A DNA stretch of 64,000 nt from Hydrogenophaga sp. (GTDB lineage: Bacteria > Pseudomonadota > Gammaproteobacteria > Burkholderiales > Burkholderiaceae_C), in NCBI RefSeq assembly GCF_030651625.1, contig NZ_JAUSCF010000039.1:248001-312000 (forward strand). The letters are read 5' to 3'. Under the pieces are notes generated by a model. That model had not been told where the DNA came from, did no database searches, and worked only from the letters and a program-made list of their open reading frames with translations. Below, in pieces: positions 25,555-33,307 of this stretch (positions are counted from its first letter, which is position 1; every line of letters starts with the position of its first letter). Both the position numbers and the translations under genes were made by a program.

Positions 25555-25579
25555 AAACCGAACAAATATGTATCGGTTT
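25555..25579. promoter_or_regulatory. inverted repeat upstream of Crp paralogue 3
   Basis: AAACCGA (25555-25561) is mirrored by TCGGTTT (25573-25579) with an 11-base AT-rich spacer. It lies 152 bases before the start of the minus-strand regulator at 25403. It could be an operator, but nothing ties it to a known factor. Confidence 0.3.
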
Positions 25580-25647
25580 GTCAATACTGCTTTACGAGAA
25601 TGGTCGGGTAATCGGGTGGCGCGCAGCCGCCCAAGGGCAGGAAAGCC

Positions 25648-26430
25648 TCACACCAGAGGGCGGATGGGTGGTCGACCGTCACCGTAAAGGTCGGCCAGAC
25701 GGGCCAGCGCCTTTACATCGCGCATGAACAATCGGCCGTCTTCGAGGTGGTGCAAGCCGCGCTTCTCCAGCTTGCGCAGCGTCTTGTTGGTGTGCACCAG
25801 TGAGAGGCCCAGTGCGTCGGCCACGTGTTGCTGTGTCAGGGGAAAAGGAACGCCTTTGGTGGCCGCGTCTTGCTGCAGCGCCGCTGCTCGCTTGTACAGC
25901 AGGATCAGCAGCGTGGCGATGCGCTCTTCGGCACTGCGCCGTCCCACCGACAGCAGCGTGTCATCCACCAGCGACTCTTCGTGGGCGGTGAGCCAGGTGA
26001 CATTGAATCCCATGGATGGGGACCGGCGGTGAATTTCCCACAACGAATCGCGCTGGAACACACAAAACACCGAATCGGTCAGCGTTTCCACGCCATGGGG
26101 AGCAGCGTCGCCCATCTTTTGCTGTACCCCGATGAAGTCGCCCGCGAGCAGGAAGTTCAGAATCTGCCGGCGACCGTCGCTCAGCGTCTTGAAGCGAAAC
26201 GCCCAGCCTCTTTGCAGGGTGTACAGCGGCGCGTCAACCTGACCTTCCTGGATCAAGGCTTTGCCCGCTGCCAGCATCATGTCGCGCCGCTTGAGCGACT
26301 GAACAAGCTCCAACTCGGCAGGCTCAAGCGCCTGAAACAGCTCCAGCGGCCGCAAATCGCACTGGGCGCAAGACAACGCGGCGGCGGGCTGACGTGCGGA
26401 TGGCAGAGAGGCAGCGAGTTTTTTGCTCAT
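25648..26430 (-). CDS. Crp/Fnr-family transcriptional regulator, Fnr/FixK-like
   Basis: A 260-residue regulator from a different branch than the other three. A Cys-containing N-terminus (CAQCDLRPLELFQ), a cyclic-nucleotide-binding-like domain with GRRQILNFLLAGDFIG, and the helix-turn-helix LTQQHVADALGLSLVHTNKTLRKLEKRGL are visible. Only two or three N-terminal cysteines are present, short of the four expected for oxygen-sensing Fnr, so an iron-sulfur cluster is unproven. A palindrome AAACCGA-N11-TCGGTTT lies beyond its stop at 25555-25579, in the promoter region of paralogue 3. Confidence 0.87.
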   Translation of the reverse strand: MSKKLAASLPSARQPAAALSCAQCDLRPLELFQALEPAELELVQSLKRRDMMLAAGKALIQEGQVDAPLYTLQRGWAFRFKTLSDGRRQILNFLLAGDFIGVQQKMGDAAPHGVETLTDSVFCVFQRDSLWEIHRRSPSMGFNVTWLTAHEESLVDDTLLSVGRRSAEERIATLLILLYKRAAALQQDAATKGVPFPLTQQHVADALGLSLVHTNKTLRKLEKRGLHHLEDGRLFMRDVKALARLADLYGDGRPPIRPLV

Positions 26431-26534
26431 GCGCGATTGTGGCCCATGGCAGGTCTGGCCACCTTGCCATCTGCCCGGCCGACAGGGCTGTCAAGCAGGC
26501 CCTTTGAAGCGTTCGGTGCGAACGGAGGCTTGAC

Positions 26535-27401
26535 TCAAGCCGGCACCTGCCCAAATTTCCCGCTGTTGAAATCTGCAATCGCCTGGTGAATCTCGGCTTC
26601 GCTGTTCATCACGAACGGTCCGTAGCCCACCACCGGTTCGTCGATGGGTTCGCCCGAGAGCCAGAGCACAGTAGCGTCGCCATTGGCTTCGATGCGCACA
26701 TCGCTGCCCGATCGGTCCAGGTGCACCAGTTGCCCCTCGCGCACCACATGCTCTGCGTTCACCATGACCGTGCCCTTGAGCACCACCAGCACCAGCGTGT
26801 GGCCCTCGGGTGACTTCAGCTCGGCGCGGCCATTCTGCTGCAGGCGGATGTCCCACACGTCAATGGGTGTGAACGTGCGCGCCGGTCCCTGATGCCCGGC
26901 GAACGCACCAGCGATCACCCGCACCCGCCCCGCTCCGCTGGCCAGGTCCACCGAAGGAATCTGTGCATCGAGCAGCGTCTGGTAACCCGGCGCGGCCAGT
27001 TTGTCTTTCGCGGGCAGGTTCACCCACAACTGCACCATCTCCATGGTGCCGCCGGTTTCGGTGAAGGCTTGCGAATGGAATTCTTCGTGCACGATGCCGC
27101 CGGCTGCGGTCATCCACTGCACGTCGCCGGGGCCGATCTTGCCGCCCGCGCCAGTGGAATCGCGGTGTGCCAGCTCACCCTGGTAGACGATGGTCACGGT
27201 CTCGAACCCGCGGTGCGGGTGCTGCCCCACTCCGCGTGGCCTGGGTGCCGGATCAAAGTGCGTGGGTGCCGCGTGGTCGAGCATGAGGAACGGACTGAGC
27301 CGGAGGCCCAGGCCGGTGTAGCTGAACAGCGAACGAACCGGAAAGCCATCCCCCACCCAGTGGCGGGGTGGCGCACTGTGAACGCCGAGCACTTTTTTCA
27401 T
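26535..27401 (-). CDS. pirin family protein
   Basis: A 288-residue bicupin of the pirin family. The N-terminal cupin metal ligands are visible in HPHRGFETVTIVYQGELAHRDS and the later GGIVHEEFHS. Bacterial pirins include quercetin dioxygenases and regulators of central metabolism, so the precise role is open. AAGGAGA is six bases before the ATG at 27401, which fixes the start. It is divergent from the RidA gene. Confidence 0.92.
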   Translation of the reverse strand: MKKVLGVHSAPPRHWVGDGFPVRSLFSYTGLGLRLSPFLMLDHAAPTHFDPAPRPRGVGQHPHRGFETVTIVYQGELAHRDSTGAGGKIGPGDVQWMTAAGGIVHEEFHSQAFTETGGTMEMVQLWVNLPAKDKLAAPGYQTLLDAQIPSVDLASGAGRVRVIAGAFAGHQGPARTFTPIDVWDIRLQQNGRAELKSPEGHTLVLVVLKGTVMVNAEHVVREGQLVHLDRSGSDVRIEANGDATVLWLSGEPIDEPVVGYGPFVMNSEAEIHQAIADFNSGKFGQVPA

Positions 27402-27624
27402 GGGGTCTCCTTTGATGGGCCAGACAGTCGACAGGCCGAACATAGAGGATATGGGGATGCCCAAAAATCCGGTAGTGGGCGAATTTCACACGCTGCGTTC
27501 CACCAGTGGAACGATGCAGCCGCACAGAAAAACCAAAGTCGGCTTGCCACACAAGGTTGGTCGTAGAGTGCGTGGTACCCGAGGTCCTTTCGAACACACG
27601 CCAACCCTCACCAGCCTCACACAA

Positions 27625-28011
27625 ATGAACCGCCAACGTATCAGCTCAGGCTCCACTTTCGAAACACAAATTGGCTACAGCCGCGCCATGGTTGCCGACC
27701 CCTGGGTGTTCGTTTCCGGCACGACCGGATTCGACTATTCGACGATGACGATCTCGGCCGACATCGTCGAGCAGGCCGAACAGTGCATGCAAAACATCGG
27801 GACCGCCCTCACCCAGGCCGGCGCATGCTGGGCCGATGTGGTGCGCGTGACCTACGTGCTGCCCGACGCGGGCGAGTTCGAAGCCTGCTGGCCGGTGCTG
27901 CGCAAGTACCTGGACGAAGTTCGCCCGGCAGCCATGATGATTTCCGCCGGGCTGGCGGATCCGCGCATGAAGATCGAGGTGGAGGTGACCGCGTTGAAGG
28001 CGCCCCGGTAG
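27625..28011 (+). CDS. RidA/YjgF/YER057c/UK114 family protein
   Basis: A 128-residue RidA-family protein; members deaminate reactive enamine or imine intermediates. Family blocks are present: AMVADPWVFVSGTTGFDY, QNIGTALTQAG, VVRVTYVLPD and KIEVEVTALKAPR. The conserved Arg near the C-terminus used by deaminating RidA is present in DPRMKIE. The ATG at 27625 begins homology; the long upstream frame is not used. No strong ribosome site is seen. Confidence 0.87.
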   Translation: MNRQRISSGSTFETQIGYSRAMVADPWVFVSGTTGFDYSTMTISADIVEQAEQCMQNIGTALTQAGACWADVVRVTYVLPDAGEFEACWPVLRKYLDEVRPAAMMISAGLADPRMKIEVEVTALKAPR

Positions 28012-28029
28012 GTCAGCGACGCGTCGGTG

Positions 28030-28422
28030 TCAGGCAAGGGTGGCCAGCAACCACCCCGCACCCGCAATGTGTGAGAGCGTCACCAGGACCGACAAGCCGT
28101 GCAGCCACTTGAAGCGCTTGCGCTGACCCGCGTCGGTGGCGCGATTGATCGCCGGCATCAGCAACTGCCGCACCAGCCCGGTGGAGACAGTCACGGCCAG
28201 CATGATCAAAGCAGCCCCAGGGTCGTTCGGCCACCAGAACAAAGCGGCCATGGCCGACGTGGCGATCACGAACGCGTAAAACCAGGGAAATGCCCGCCGC
28301 AGTGTGGCGCCTGCGGTGGGCGCCGGCAGCGCGTTGAACACGAACGCGGCAAAGCCGAACGAATACAGCGTCATGCCGCCAAACAGCAGAGCGGTGCTCA
28401 GAATGGCAAGAGCGTGAATCAT
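28030..28422 (-). CDS. small integral membrane protein (DUF4149-like)
   Basis: A 130-residue protein with four hydrophobic segments (about residues 5-30, 45-62, 68-90, 108-130) and a short cytoplasmic loop NRATDAGQRKRFKWLHG. This resembles the DUF4149 type of membrane protein. Function is unknown. It is the gene immediately downstream of the MerR-type regulator on the same strand, 33 bases away, so the two may be co-transcribed. Confidence 0.72.
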   Translation of the reverse strand: MIHALAILSTALLFGGMTLYSFGFAAFVFNALPAPTAGATLRRAFPWFYAFVIATSAMAALFWWPNDPGAALIMLAVTVSTGLVRQLLMPAINRATDAGQRKRFKWLHGLSVLVTLSHIAGAGWLLATLA

Positions 28423-28455
28423 GGCGATGACCTGTGGGTTGAATCCTGGTGGATA

Positions 28456-29529
28456 TCAGGGCAGCACCCGGCCCTCTGCGATGGCCACGCGCTCCAGCGC
28501 CGCTTCGAACAGCACCCGCGCAGCCCCCGCCACACGGTGCAGGTAGGCGTGCAGTTCGGCATCGGCCGGACTGCGATGGCTGCAGTCGGCGCTGTAGGCC
28601 TCGAAGCTGGCGATCTGCATCAGCAGCTCTGCCACGTGGCTGGGGCATTCGCAGGCCATGTCTGACGACATGCCGGCGAAGTCCGTCAGCGTCGCATCGT
28701 CGAACCGGCGCGGCGGCGGGGCATGTTCGGTCAGGCCCAGCGTATCGGGTGACCAGGGCTGAGTCCCTGAAGGCTCGGCGGCGCCCACGTCAGCCCTCAA
28801 CGGACCAAGCGCCTCGGAGTCACCGAAAAGGGTCGACTCCAGCGACCACAGCCATGCCCCCAGCGCCTCGTCGTCGGCCGGTTCGCGTGTCATTGCAGCG
28901 CCGGCACCCACCAGCGCGTCGCGCGCAGCGACACCCGCAAACCGGTAGACCACCGCCACGGCACCGGGGCTCCACGCATCCCGCGCGGCCGTCAGCTGAG
29001 GCATCGCAGTTGCTTCCTGCAAGCTCGCGGTCTGCCAAAGCAGCAGGTCCACCGGCGCGGTGCTCTGCCCGGCAGCGGCTCGAGCGGCATCGGCCAGCGA
29101 ATCGAACACACCCACCACCTGCGGCGGAGTCGCCCAGCGCCGAAACACCGCGGCGCGCTGCAGCCTGCGTGCCATGGCTTGCCCGACCACGACGATCCGC
29201 ATGGGCGCTCGGCGGGGTGAAACCGCCGTGCCCGTGGGCGCTTCACCAGGGGCCGGCGTGACGGCCAGGTTGCGCAACTGCTCCATGCGCAGCGCCGCCA
29301 GCGAGCCAATGGCGTGACCGTGCGCGGTGAGTTGGCGCAACAGCATCACGCGCTCCACGTCGGCAGTGGAGTACAGCCGGTGCCCCGACGGCGAGGTGGT
29401 GGGGTCCACCGCCTGATGACGCTGTTCCCAGATGCGCAGCGTGGACACGGGCATGCCCACCATGCGTGCCACGGCGCTGCTGCGGAAACTGGGCTGGGAC
29501 GCTGGTTCGAATTGCGTGGAGATGGGCAT
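28456..29529 (-). CDS. MerR-family transcriptional regulator with degenerate B12-fold-like domain
   Basis: A 357-residue regulator. An N-terminal MerR winged helix (about residues 15-80: FRSSAVARMVGMPVSTLRIW, EQRH, GHRLYSTADVERV) is followed by a Rossmann-like middle domain starting MRIVVVGQAMARRLQ. A C-terminal helical domain contains CECPSHVAELLMQ. The layout is that of CarH/LitR photoreceptors, but the ExHxxG cobalamin motif is missing, so B12 binding is not expected. I start at ATG 29529. The upstream ATG at 29628 would leave only 14 bases to the divergent start and would put the 11-bp operators inside the gene. Confidence 0.8.
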   Translation of the reverse strand: MPISTQFEPASQPSFRSSAVARMVGMPVSTLRIWEQRHQAVDPTTSPSGHRLYSTADVERVMLLRQLTAHGHAIGSLAALRMEQLRNLAVTPAPGEAPTGTAVSPRRAPMRIVVVGQAMARRLQRAAVFRRWATPPQVVGVFDSLADAARAAAGQSTAPVDLLLWQTASLQEATAMPQLTAARDAWSPGAVAVVYRFAGVAARDALVGAGAAMTREPADDEALGAWLWSLESTLFGDSEALGPLRADVGAAEPSGTQPWSPDTLGLTEHAPPPRRFDDATLTDFAGMSSDMACECPSHVAELLMQIASFEAYSADCSHRSPADAELHAYLHRVAGAARVLFEAALERVAIAEGRVLP

Positions 29530-29541
29530 TGCTGGAGCTGC

Positions 29542-29626
29542 TGAATCGCTTTTGAGTCGTTTTTGAGTTGCTTTGTCTGGAGTATTTGACGGGTATTCAG
29601 TAGATGAGTTGCTTATGAATCGTTTC
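29542..29626. promoter_or_regulatory. five 11-bp direct repeats, MerR/CarH-type operator
   Basis: Consensus TGARTYGYTTN. Three head-to-tail copies start at 29542, 29553 and 29564; two more start at 29605 and 29616. The groups are separated by about three helical turns. CarH and LitR tetramers bind 11-bp direct repeats, so the layout matches the divergent MerR regulator. The array fills the gap between that gene and the DUF393 gene and probably controls both. Confidence 0.7.
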
Positions 29627-29642
29627 ATCCTATCATTTGCCC

Positions 29643-30008
29643 ATGCAAAACACAACTCAATGCAACGCAACCGTGTATTTTGACGGCGGCTGCCCGGTGT
29701 GCTCACGCGAGATCGCGATGTACCAGCGCCAGCCCGGCGCGGACAACGTGCGCTGGGTGGACGTGGCCCACTGCGACGCTGCCGAACTGGGCACCGATCT
29801 TTCGCGCGACGCCGCGATGGCACGCCTGCACCTGCGCCGCGCCGACGGCAGCCTGGTCAGCGGCGCTGAAGCCTTCACCAGCATGTGGCGGGCGCTCCCG
29901 CGCTGGGCCTGGCTGGGCCGTTTGCTCAGCAACCGCCCCACGCTGTGGCTGCTGGAAGGCGGCTACCGGTTTTTCCTGCTGGTGCGCCGAGGCTGGCGCA
30001 GGGCTTGA
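29643..30008 (+). CDS. DCC/DUF393 thiol-disulfide oxidoreductase-like protein
   Basis: A 121-residue protein of the DUF393 family with the DxxCxxC signature in VYFDGGCPVCSREIAMY near residues 11-27. These small thioredoxin-like proteins are of uncertain role and often occur in LitR/CarH-controlled light-response gene sets in proteobacteria. Here the gene is divergent from a MerR-type regulator, with 11-bp direct repeats between them. ATG at 29643 is used; a TTG at 29637 is possible. The C-terminus has a hydrophobic stretch (YRFFLLVRRGW). Confidence 0.88.
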   Translation: MQNTTQCNATVYFDGGCPVCSREIAMYQRQPGADNVRWVDVAHCDAAELGTDLSRDAAMARLHLRRADGSLVSGAEAFTSMWRALPRWAWLGRLLSNRPTLWLLEGGYRFFLLVRRGWRRA

Positions 30009-30120
30009 TCGCGATCCGCACCGAACCACAACCATTTCCCCCACCGATCACGCCGCGACCGCAAGCCCTCGGCCGTGAACCCATTCCTTCAACGGCTTGC
30101 AAGAACCAGACGACCACCCC

Positions 30121-30441
30121 ATGAACCAGACCCCCAACACCCGCCGCACCTTCCTGATGACCCTGGCCGCCGGTAGCGCCGCCCTCTCCACCGCCACCCA
30201 GGTGCAGGCCCAGGCCGCAAGACTCGACGAAAAAAGCCCCCAGGCGGTTGCGCTGGGCTATTTTGAAGACGCCACCAAGACCGACGCCAAGAAATTTCCC
30301 AAGTACGCCGCCGGGCAGCTCTGCAACAACTGCGCCCTGTACCAGGGCAAAGAAACCGACGCATGGGGCGGCTGCCCGCTGTTTGCAGGCAAGCAGGTGG
30401 CCGGCAAGGGCTGGTGCAACGCCTGGGTCAAGAAAGGCTGA
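30121..30441 (+). CDS. high-potential iron-sulfur protein (HiPIP), copy 1
   Basis: A 106-residue periplasmic HiPIP, preceded by a Tat-type signal (NTRRTFLMTLAAG, cleavage after about residue 32). The mature part has the four cluster cysteines in CNNC, GGC and WCNAWV. HiPIPs donate electrons to the photosynthetic reaction centre cytochrome in related phototrophs such as Rubrivivax and Rhodoferax. A second, similar gene is at 56347. The stop codon overlaps the coq7 start as TGATG. Confidence 0.93.
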   Translation: MNQTPNTRRTFLMTLAAGSAALSTATQVQAQAARLDEKSPQAVALGYFEDATKTDAKKFPKYAAGQLCNNCALYQGKETDAWGGCPLFAGKQVAGKGWCNAWVKKG

Positions 30442-31049
30442 TGGTGTCCGACCTGGCGGCTGCCACCCAGGCAGGCAGTGGCCCTGCGCACCCTGGCAGC
30501 CCCACCGGTTCGGCTGCGGCGTCAGGGCACACCTTGCCGGCCGCGGTGGTGGCCGATCTGCGCACCGATCACGCCGGCGAAACCGGCGCGGTTTGCATCT
30601 ACCGGGGGGTACTGCGCTTCGCCCGCGAACCCGCCCTGCGCGCTTTTGCCGAGCGGCACATGGCCACAGAGCGGGCGCACCTGCAACAGATCGAATCGTG
30701 GTTACCGCAGGCCGACCGCAGCCGCCTTCTGCCTTTGTGGCGACTGGCCGGCTGGCTCACCGGCGCCCTGCCAGCCCTTGTGGGGCCACGTACGGTCTAC
30801 GCCACCATCGAAGCGGTCGAGCAGTTCGTGGACCAGCACTACCAGGAACAGATTCAGTGGCTCGACGCACACCCTGCCCTGCGCCCCTTGCAACTGACCT
30901 TGCTGGAATGTCAGGGCGACGAAGTGGCCCATCGAAACGAAGCCGCCGCCGCGCGCGGCGCAACCCCACCGGGCCTGCTGCTGCGCGCCTGGTGCCGGGT
31001 GGTGGACGCCGGCTCGCGCGGGGCCGTGGCCGTTTGCCGCCACATCTGA
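30441..31049 (+). CDS. coq7: demethoxyubiquinone hydroxylase (Coq7)
   Basis: A 202-residue di-iron monooxygenase that hydroxylates the quinone ring in a late step of ubiquinone synthesis. Carboxylate and histidine ligands are visible in RTDHAGETGAV, MATERAHLQQIE, EAVEQFVDQHYQEQ and GDEVAHRNEAA. The start at 30441 overlaps the HiPIP stop, and the stop overlaps the ubiG start at 31049, both as TGATG, so the three genes are translationally linked. About 30 N-terminal residues are low complexity. Confidence 0.92.
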   Translation: MVSDLAAATQAGSGPAHPGSPTGSAAASGHTLPAAVVADLRTDHAGETGAVCIYRGVLRFAREPALRAFAERHMATERAHLQQIESWLPQADRSRLLPLWRLAGWLTGALPALVGPRTVYATIEAVEQFVDQHYQEQIQWLDAHPALRPLQLTLLECQGDEVAHRNEAAAARGATPPGLLLRAWCRVVDAGSRGAVAVCRHI

Positions 31050-31819
31050 TGGGCTTTGCCATGACCGCCATTGCATCCGAGATCGAACGCTTCAACCAGC
31101 TCAGCGCCACCTGGTGGAACAGCAAAGGGCCCATGCGACCGCTGCACGTGGTGAACGCCCTGCGACTGGACCACGTCGTCGAACAAATCACGCTGCACTT
31201 CGGGCTCGATGCCGACCCACAACCGCTGGCAGGCCTGCGCATTCTGGACGTGGGCTGCGGCGGTGGCCTGCTGGCCGAGCCACTGGCGCGCATGGGTGCT
31301 CACGTGGTGGGGGTGGACGCATCGCCCGGCAACGTGGCCGCTGCGCGCCTGCACGCAGCCACCCACGGCGTGGAGGTGGACTACCGGCTGGGCGAGCCGG
31401 GCGAAGTGATGGGCAGCGATGAGCAATTCGATGTGGTGCTGGCGCTGGAAGTGGTGGAGCACGTGAGTGATGTGCCCGCGTTCATGGACACCGTGGCGCG
31501 TGGCGTCGCGCCCGGCGGATTGCTGTTCGCATCCACCATCGACCGCACCTGGAAGAGCTTCGTCTTCGCGATTGTGGGCGCCGAATACGTGCTGCGCGTA
31601 TTGCCGCGCGGCACGCACCAATGGCGGCAGTTCGTGCGGCCGGCCGAGCTGGCGATGGCCGTGAGCCGATCCGGCCTGCAGCAGGTTGACCTGAGGGGCA
31701 TGCGCTACAACCCGTTCCGGCACACAGCCGCGTGGTGCAGCGACACGAAGGTGAATTACATCGCGGTGTTTGAAAGCAGCGAACCCGCTTCGGGCTCGTG
31801 CCCTGCCAGGGGGGCCTGA
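31049..31819 (+). CDS. ubiG: ubiquinone biosynthesis O-methyltransferase UbiG
   Basis: A 256-residue SAM-dependent methyltransferase that performs both O-methylations in ubiquinone synthesis. Motif I is LRILDVGCGGGLLAEPLARM, with WWNSKGPMRPLHVVNALRL near the N-terminus as in UbiG. ATG at 31049 overlaps the coq7 stop; ATG at 31061 is an alternative. The last 12 residues are a non-conserved extension. Confidence 0.92.
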   Translation: MGFAMTAIASEIERFNQLSATWWNSKGPMRPLHVVNALRLDHVVEQITLHFGLDADPQPLAGLRILDVGCGGGLLAEPLARMGAHVVGVDASPGNVAAARLHAATHGVEVDYRLGEPGEVMGSDEQFDVVLALEVVEHVSDVPAFMDTVARGVAPGGLLFASTIDRTWKSFVFAIVGAEYVLRVLPRGTHQWRQFVRPAELAMAVSRSGLQQVDLRGMRYNPFRHTAAWCSDTKVNYIAVFESSEPASGSCPARGA

Positions 31820-32125
31820 CACAGCGGGACACCGCCATCGGTGCAATTGCGTCGCTCGGTTCGCCCGACCACCGAACAACCTTGGCTTCGTTATGGCGAG
31901 CGAGTGTCTCCATTCAGAAGCGATGGTGCCGGGGCTTGTCTTGCTGGCCCTCCCCGGCCAAAGCCTGCGGAGGAGGGAAAAAGCGGGCGAAGCATGTGGA
32001 AGTGGCGATGCCCGCCCGGGTCACACGGGTCATGAGCGTCGCCGCCTTCGTGGCGATCAGCTCGACTCTGGATCAAGGGCTGCCATCGCAATGAACCGCC
32101 TGGAACCTGCGAGGGTCCAGCTTCT
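31820..32125. other. converging intergenic region after ubiG and crtB
   Basis: These 306 bases between two converging operons contain no gene I recognise. I see no clear T-tailed terminator on either strand, although both long transcripts should end here. Confidence 0.4.
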
Positions 32126-33307
32126 TCAATGCGCCACCCGCCCCCGCGCCTTCTGTTCCGCCTTCTGCATCTCCAACCGTTCAATGAGCTCGAGCATCCA
32201 CTCCACCCGCTGGGTGACACTGCGGGGGGTGGAATCTTCTTCAACCTCACTGGTAGCCGACAGCTCCGGGCATTTTCCCCCGCAGTGCGCCACCAGGTAG
32301 GCCACGGCGGCCAATGGCGGTGTGTGTCCCAATGGTTTTCCTACCCAGGCCGACTGCACCCCGGCACAGGCCAGCAGCACCAGCTTGCGTGATGTGGGTA
32401 CCACGGCGCGCCGGTTCACCGGGTCCAGACCATCGCGGCGCAGTTGCTGGCCGATTTCGGCGTAAATGTGGCGGGCGGCCAGGATGGCCGAGCGGCAGTC
32501 CCGCGGCAGCATGGCCACGCCTTCGGTGGAGCGGGCGTAGAGGCGGTCGGCCTCTGCCAGCAGGCGGGCCACCACGGTTTGCAGTGCAGGGGTGCATTGC
32601 GGGTTGCGCAACCAGGCTTCGGGCTCCATGCCGGCGGCCAGCAGCCACTGGCGCGGCAGGTACAGGCGGCCGTTGCGGGCATCTTCGCCCACGTCGCGGG
32701 CGATGTTGGTGAGCTGCATGGCCACGCCCAGCTCGCAGGCACGCGCCAGGGCCTGGGGGTGACGCACGCCCATGATCCAGCACATCATGGCCCCCACACT
32801 GCCGGCCACGCGAGCGCCATAGTCGTGCAGGACTTCCAGGGTCTCGTAGCGGCGGCCCTGGGCGTCCCAGGCGAAGCCGTCAAGCAAGGCGTCCAGCAAG
32901 GCGCGGGGCAGTTCATGCTGCTGCACCACGATGGCCAGGGCCCGGTCCTCCACGTGGGGCAGCGGCTGGCCTGCGTAGATGCGGTCCAGCCGGTGGTGCA
33001 GCAGGGCCATGGCCTCGGTGATGCACATGCCGCCGTCGTCCACCAGGTCGTCGGCCACGCGGCAGAAGGCGTACAGCGCGATGCTGGACGCGCGCACCCG
33101 CGCGGGCAGCAGGCGGCTGGCAGCAAAGAAGGTTTTGGAGCCGGTGCGCATGAGCGCCACGCAAGCGTCGAGATCGTGCTGTCGGTGCGGCGGCTGCCGT
33201 GTTGGCTTGGCGGGAAACGAGGGCGAGGCGCTGGGCAATGACGCAACGACAGGCTTGGCCGCACGGGTAGCGACCTGAGGGCGGGCGGCGGTAAGGGCTT
33301 CAGGCAT
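32126..33307 (-). CDS. crtB: 15-cis-phytoene synthase CrtB
   Basis: A 393-residue squalene/phytoene synthase-family enzyme that condenses two geranylgeranyl diphosphates into phytoene. The two aspartate-rich motifs are DDLVDDG (about residue 92) and DVGEDARNGR (about 218). A 40-residue basic, proline-rich N-terminus precedes the catalytic fold. ATG at 33307 overlaps the crtI stop by eight bases. It is the last gene of the photosynthesis operon. Confidence 0.93.
   Translation of the reverse strand: MPEALTAARPQVATRAAKPVVASLPSASPSFPAKPTRQPPHRQHDLDACVALMRTGSKTFFAASRLLPARVRASSIALYAFCRVADDLVDDGGMCITEAMALLHHRLDRIYAGQPLPHVEDRALAIVVQQHELPRALLDALLDGFAWDAQGRRYETLEVLHDYGARVAGSVGAMMCWIMGVRHPQALARACELGVAMQLTNIARDVGEDARNGRLYLPRQWLLAAGMEPEAWLRNPQCTPALQTVVARLLAEADRLYARSTEGVAMLPRDCRSAILAARHIYAEIGQQLRRDGLDPVNRRAVVPTSRKLVLLACAGVQSAWVGKPLGHTPPLAAVAYLVAHCGGKCPELSATSEVEEDSTPRSVTQRVEWMLELIERLEMQKAEQKARGRVAH

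Noticed and set aside
27430..27446. CGAACA half-site in the pirin-RidA intergenic region
   Set aside because: The opposite half (GTCGAC) does not match, so it is not counted with the nine sites.
28456..29628. Longer MerR gene starting at ATG 29628
   Set aside because: It would leave 14 bases to the divergent start and place all five 11-bp repeats inside coding sequence.
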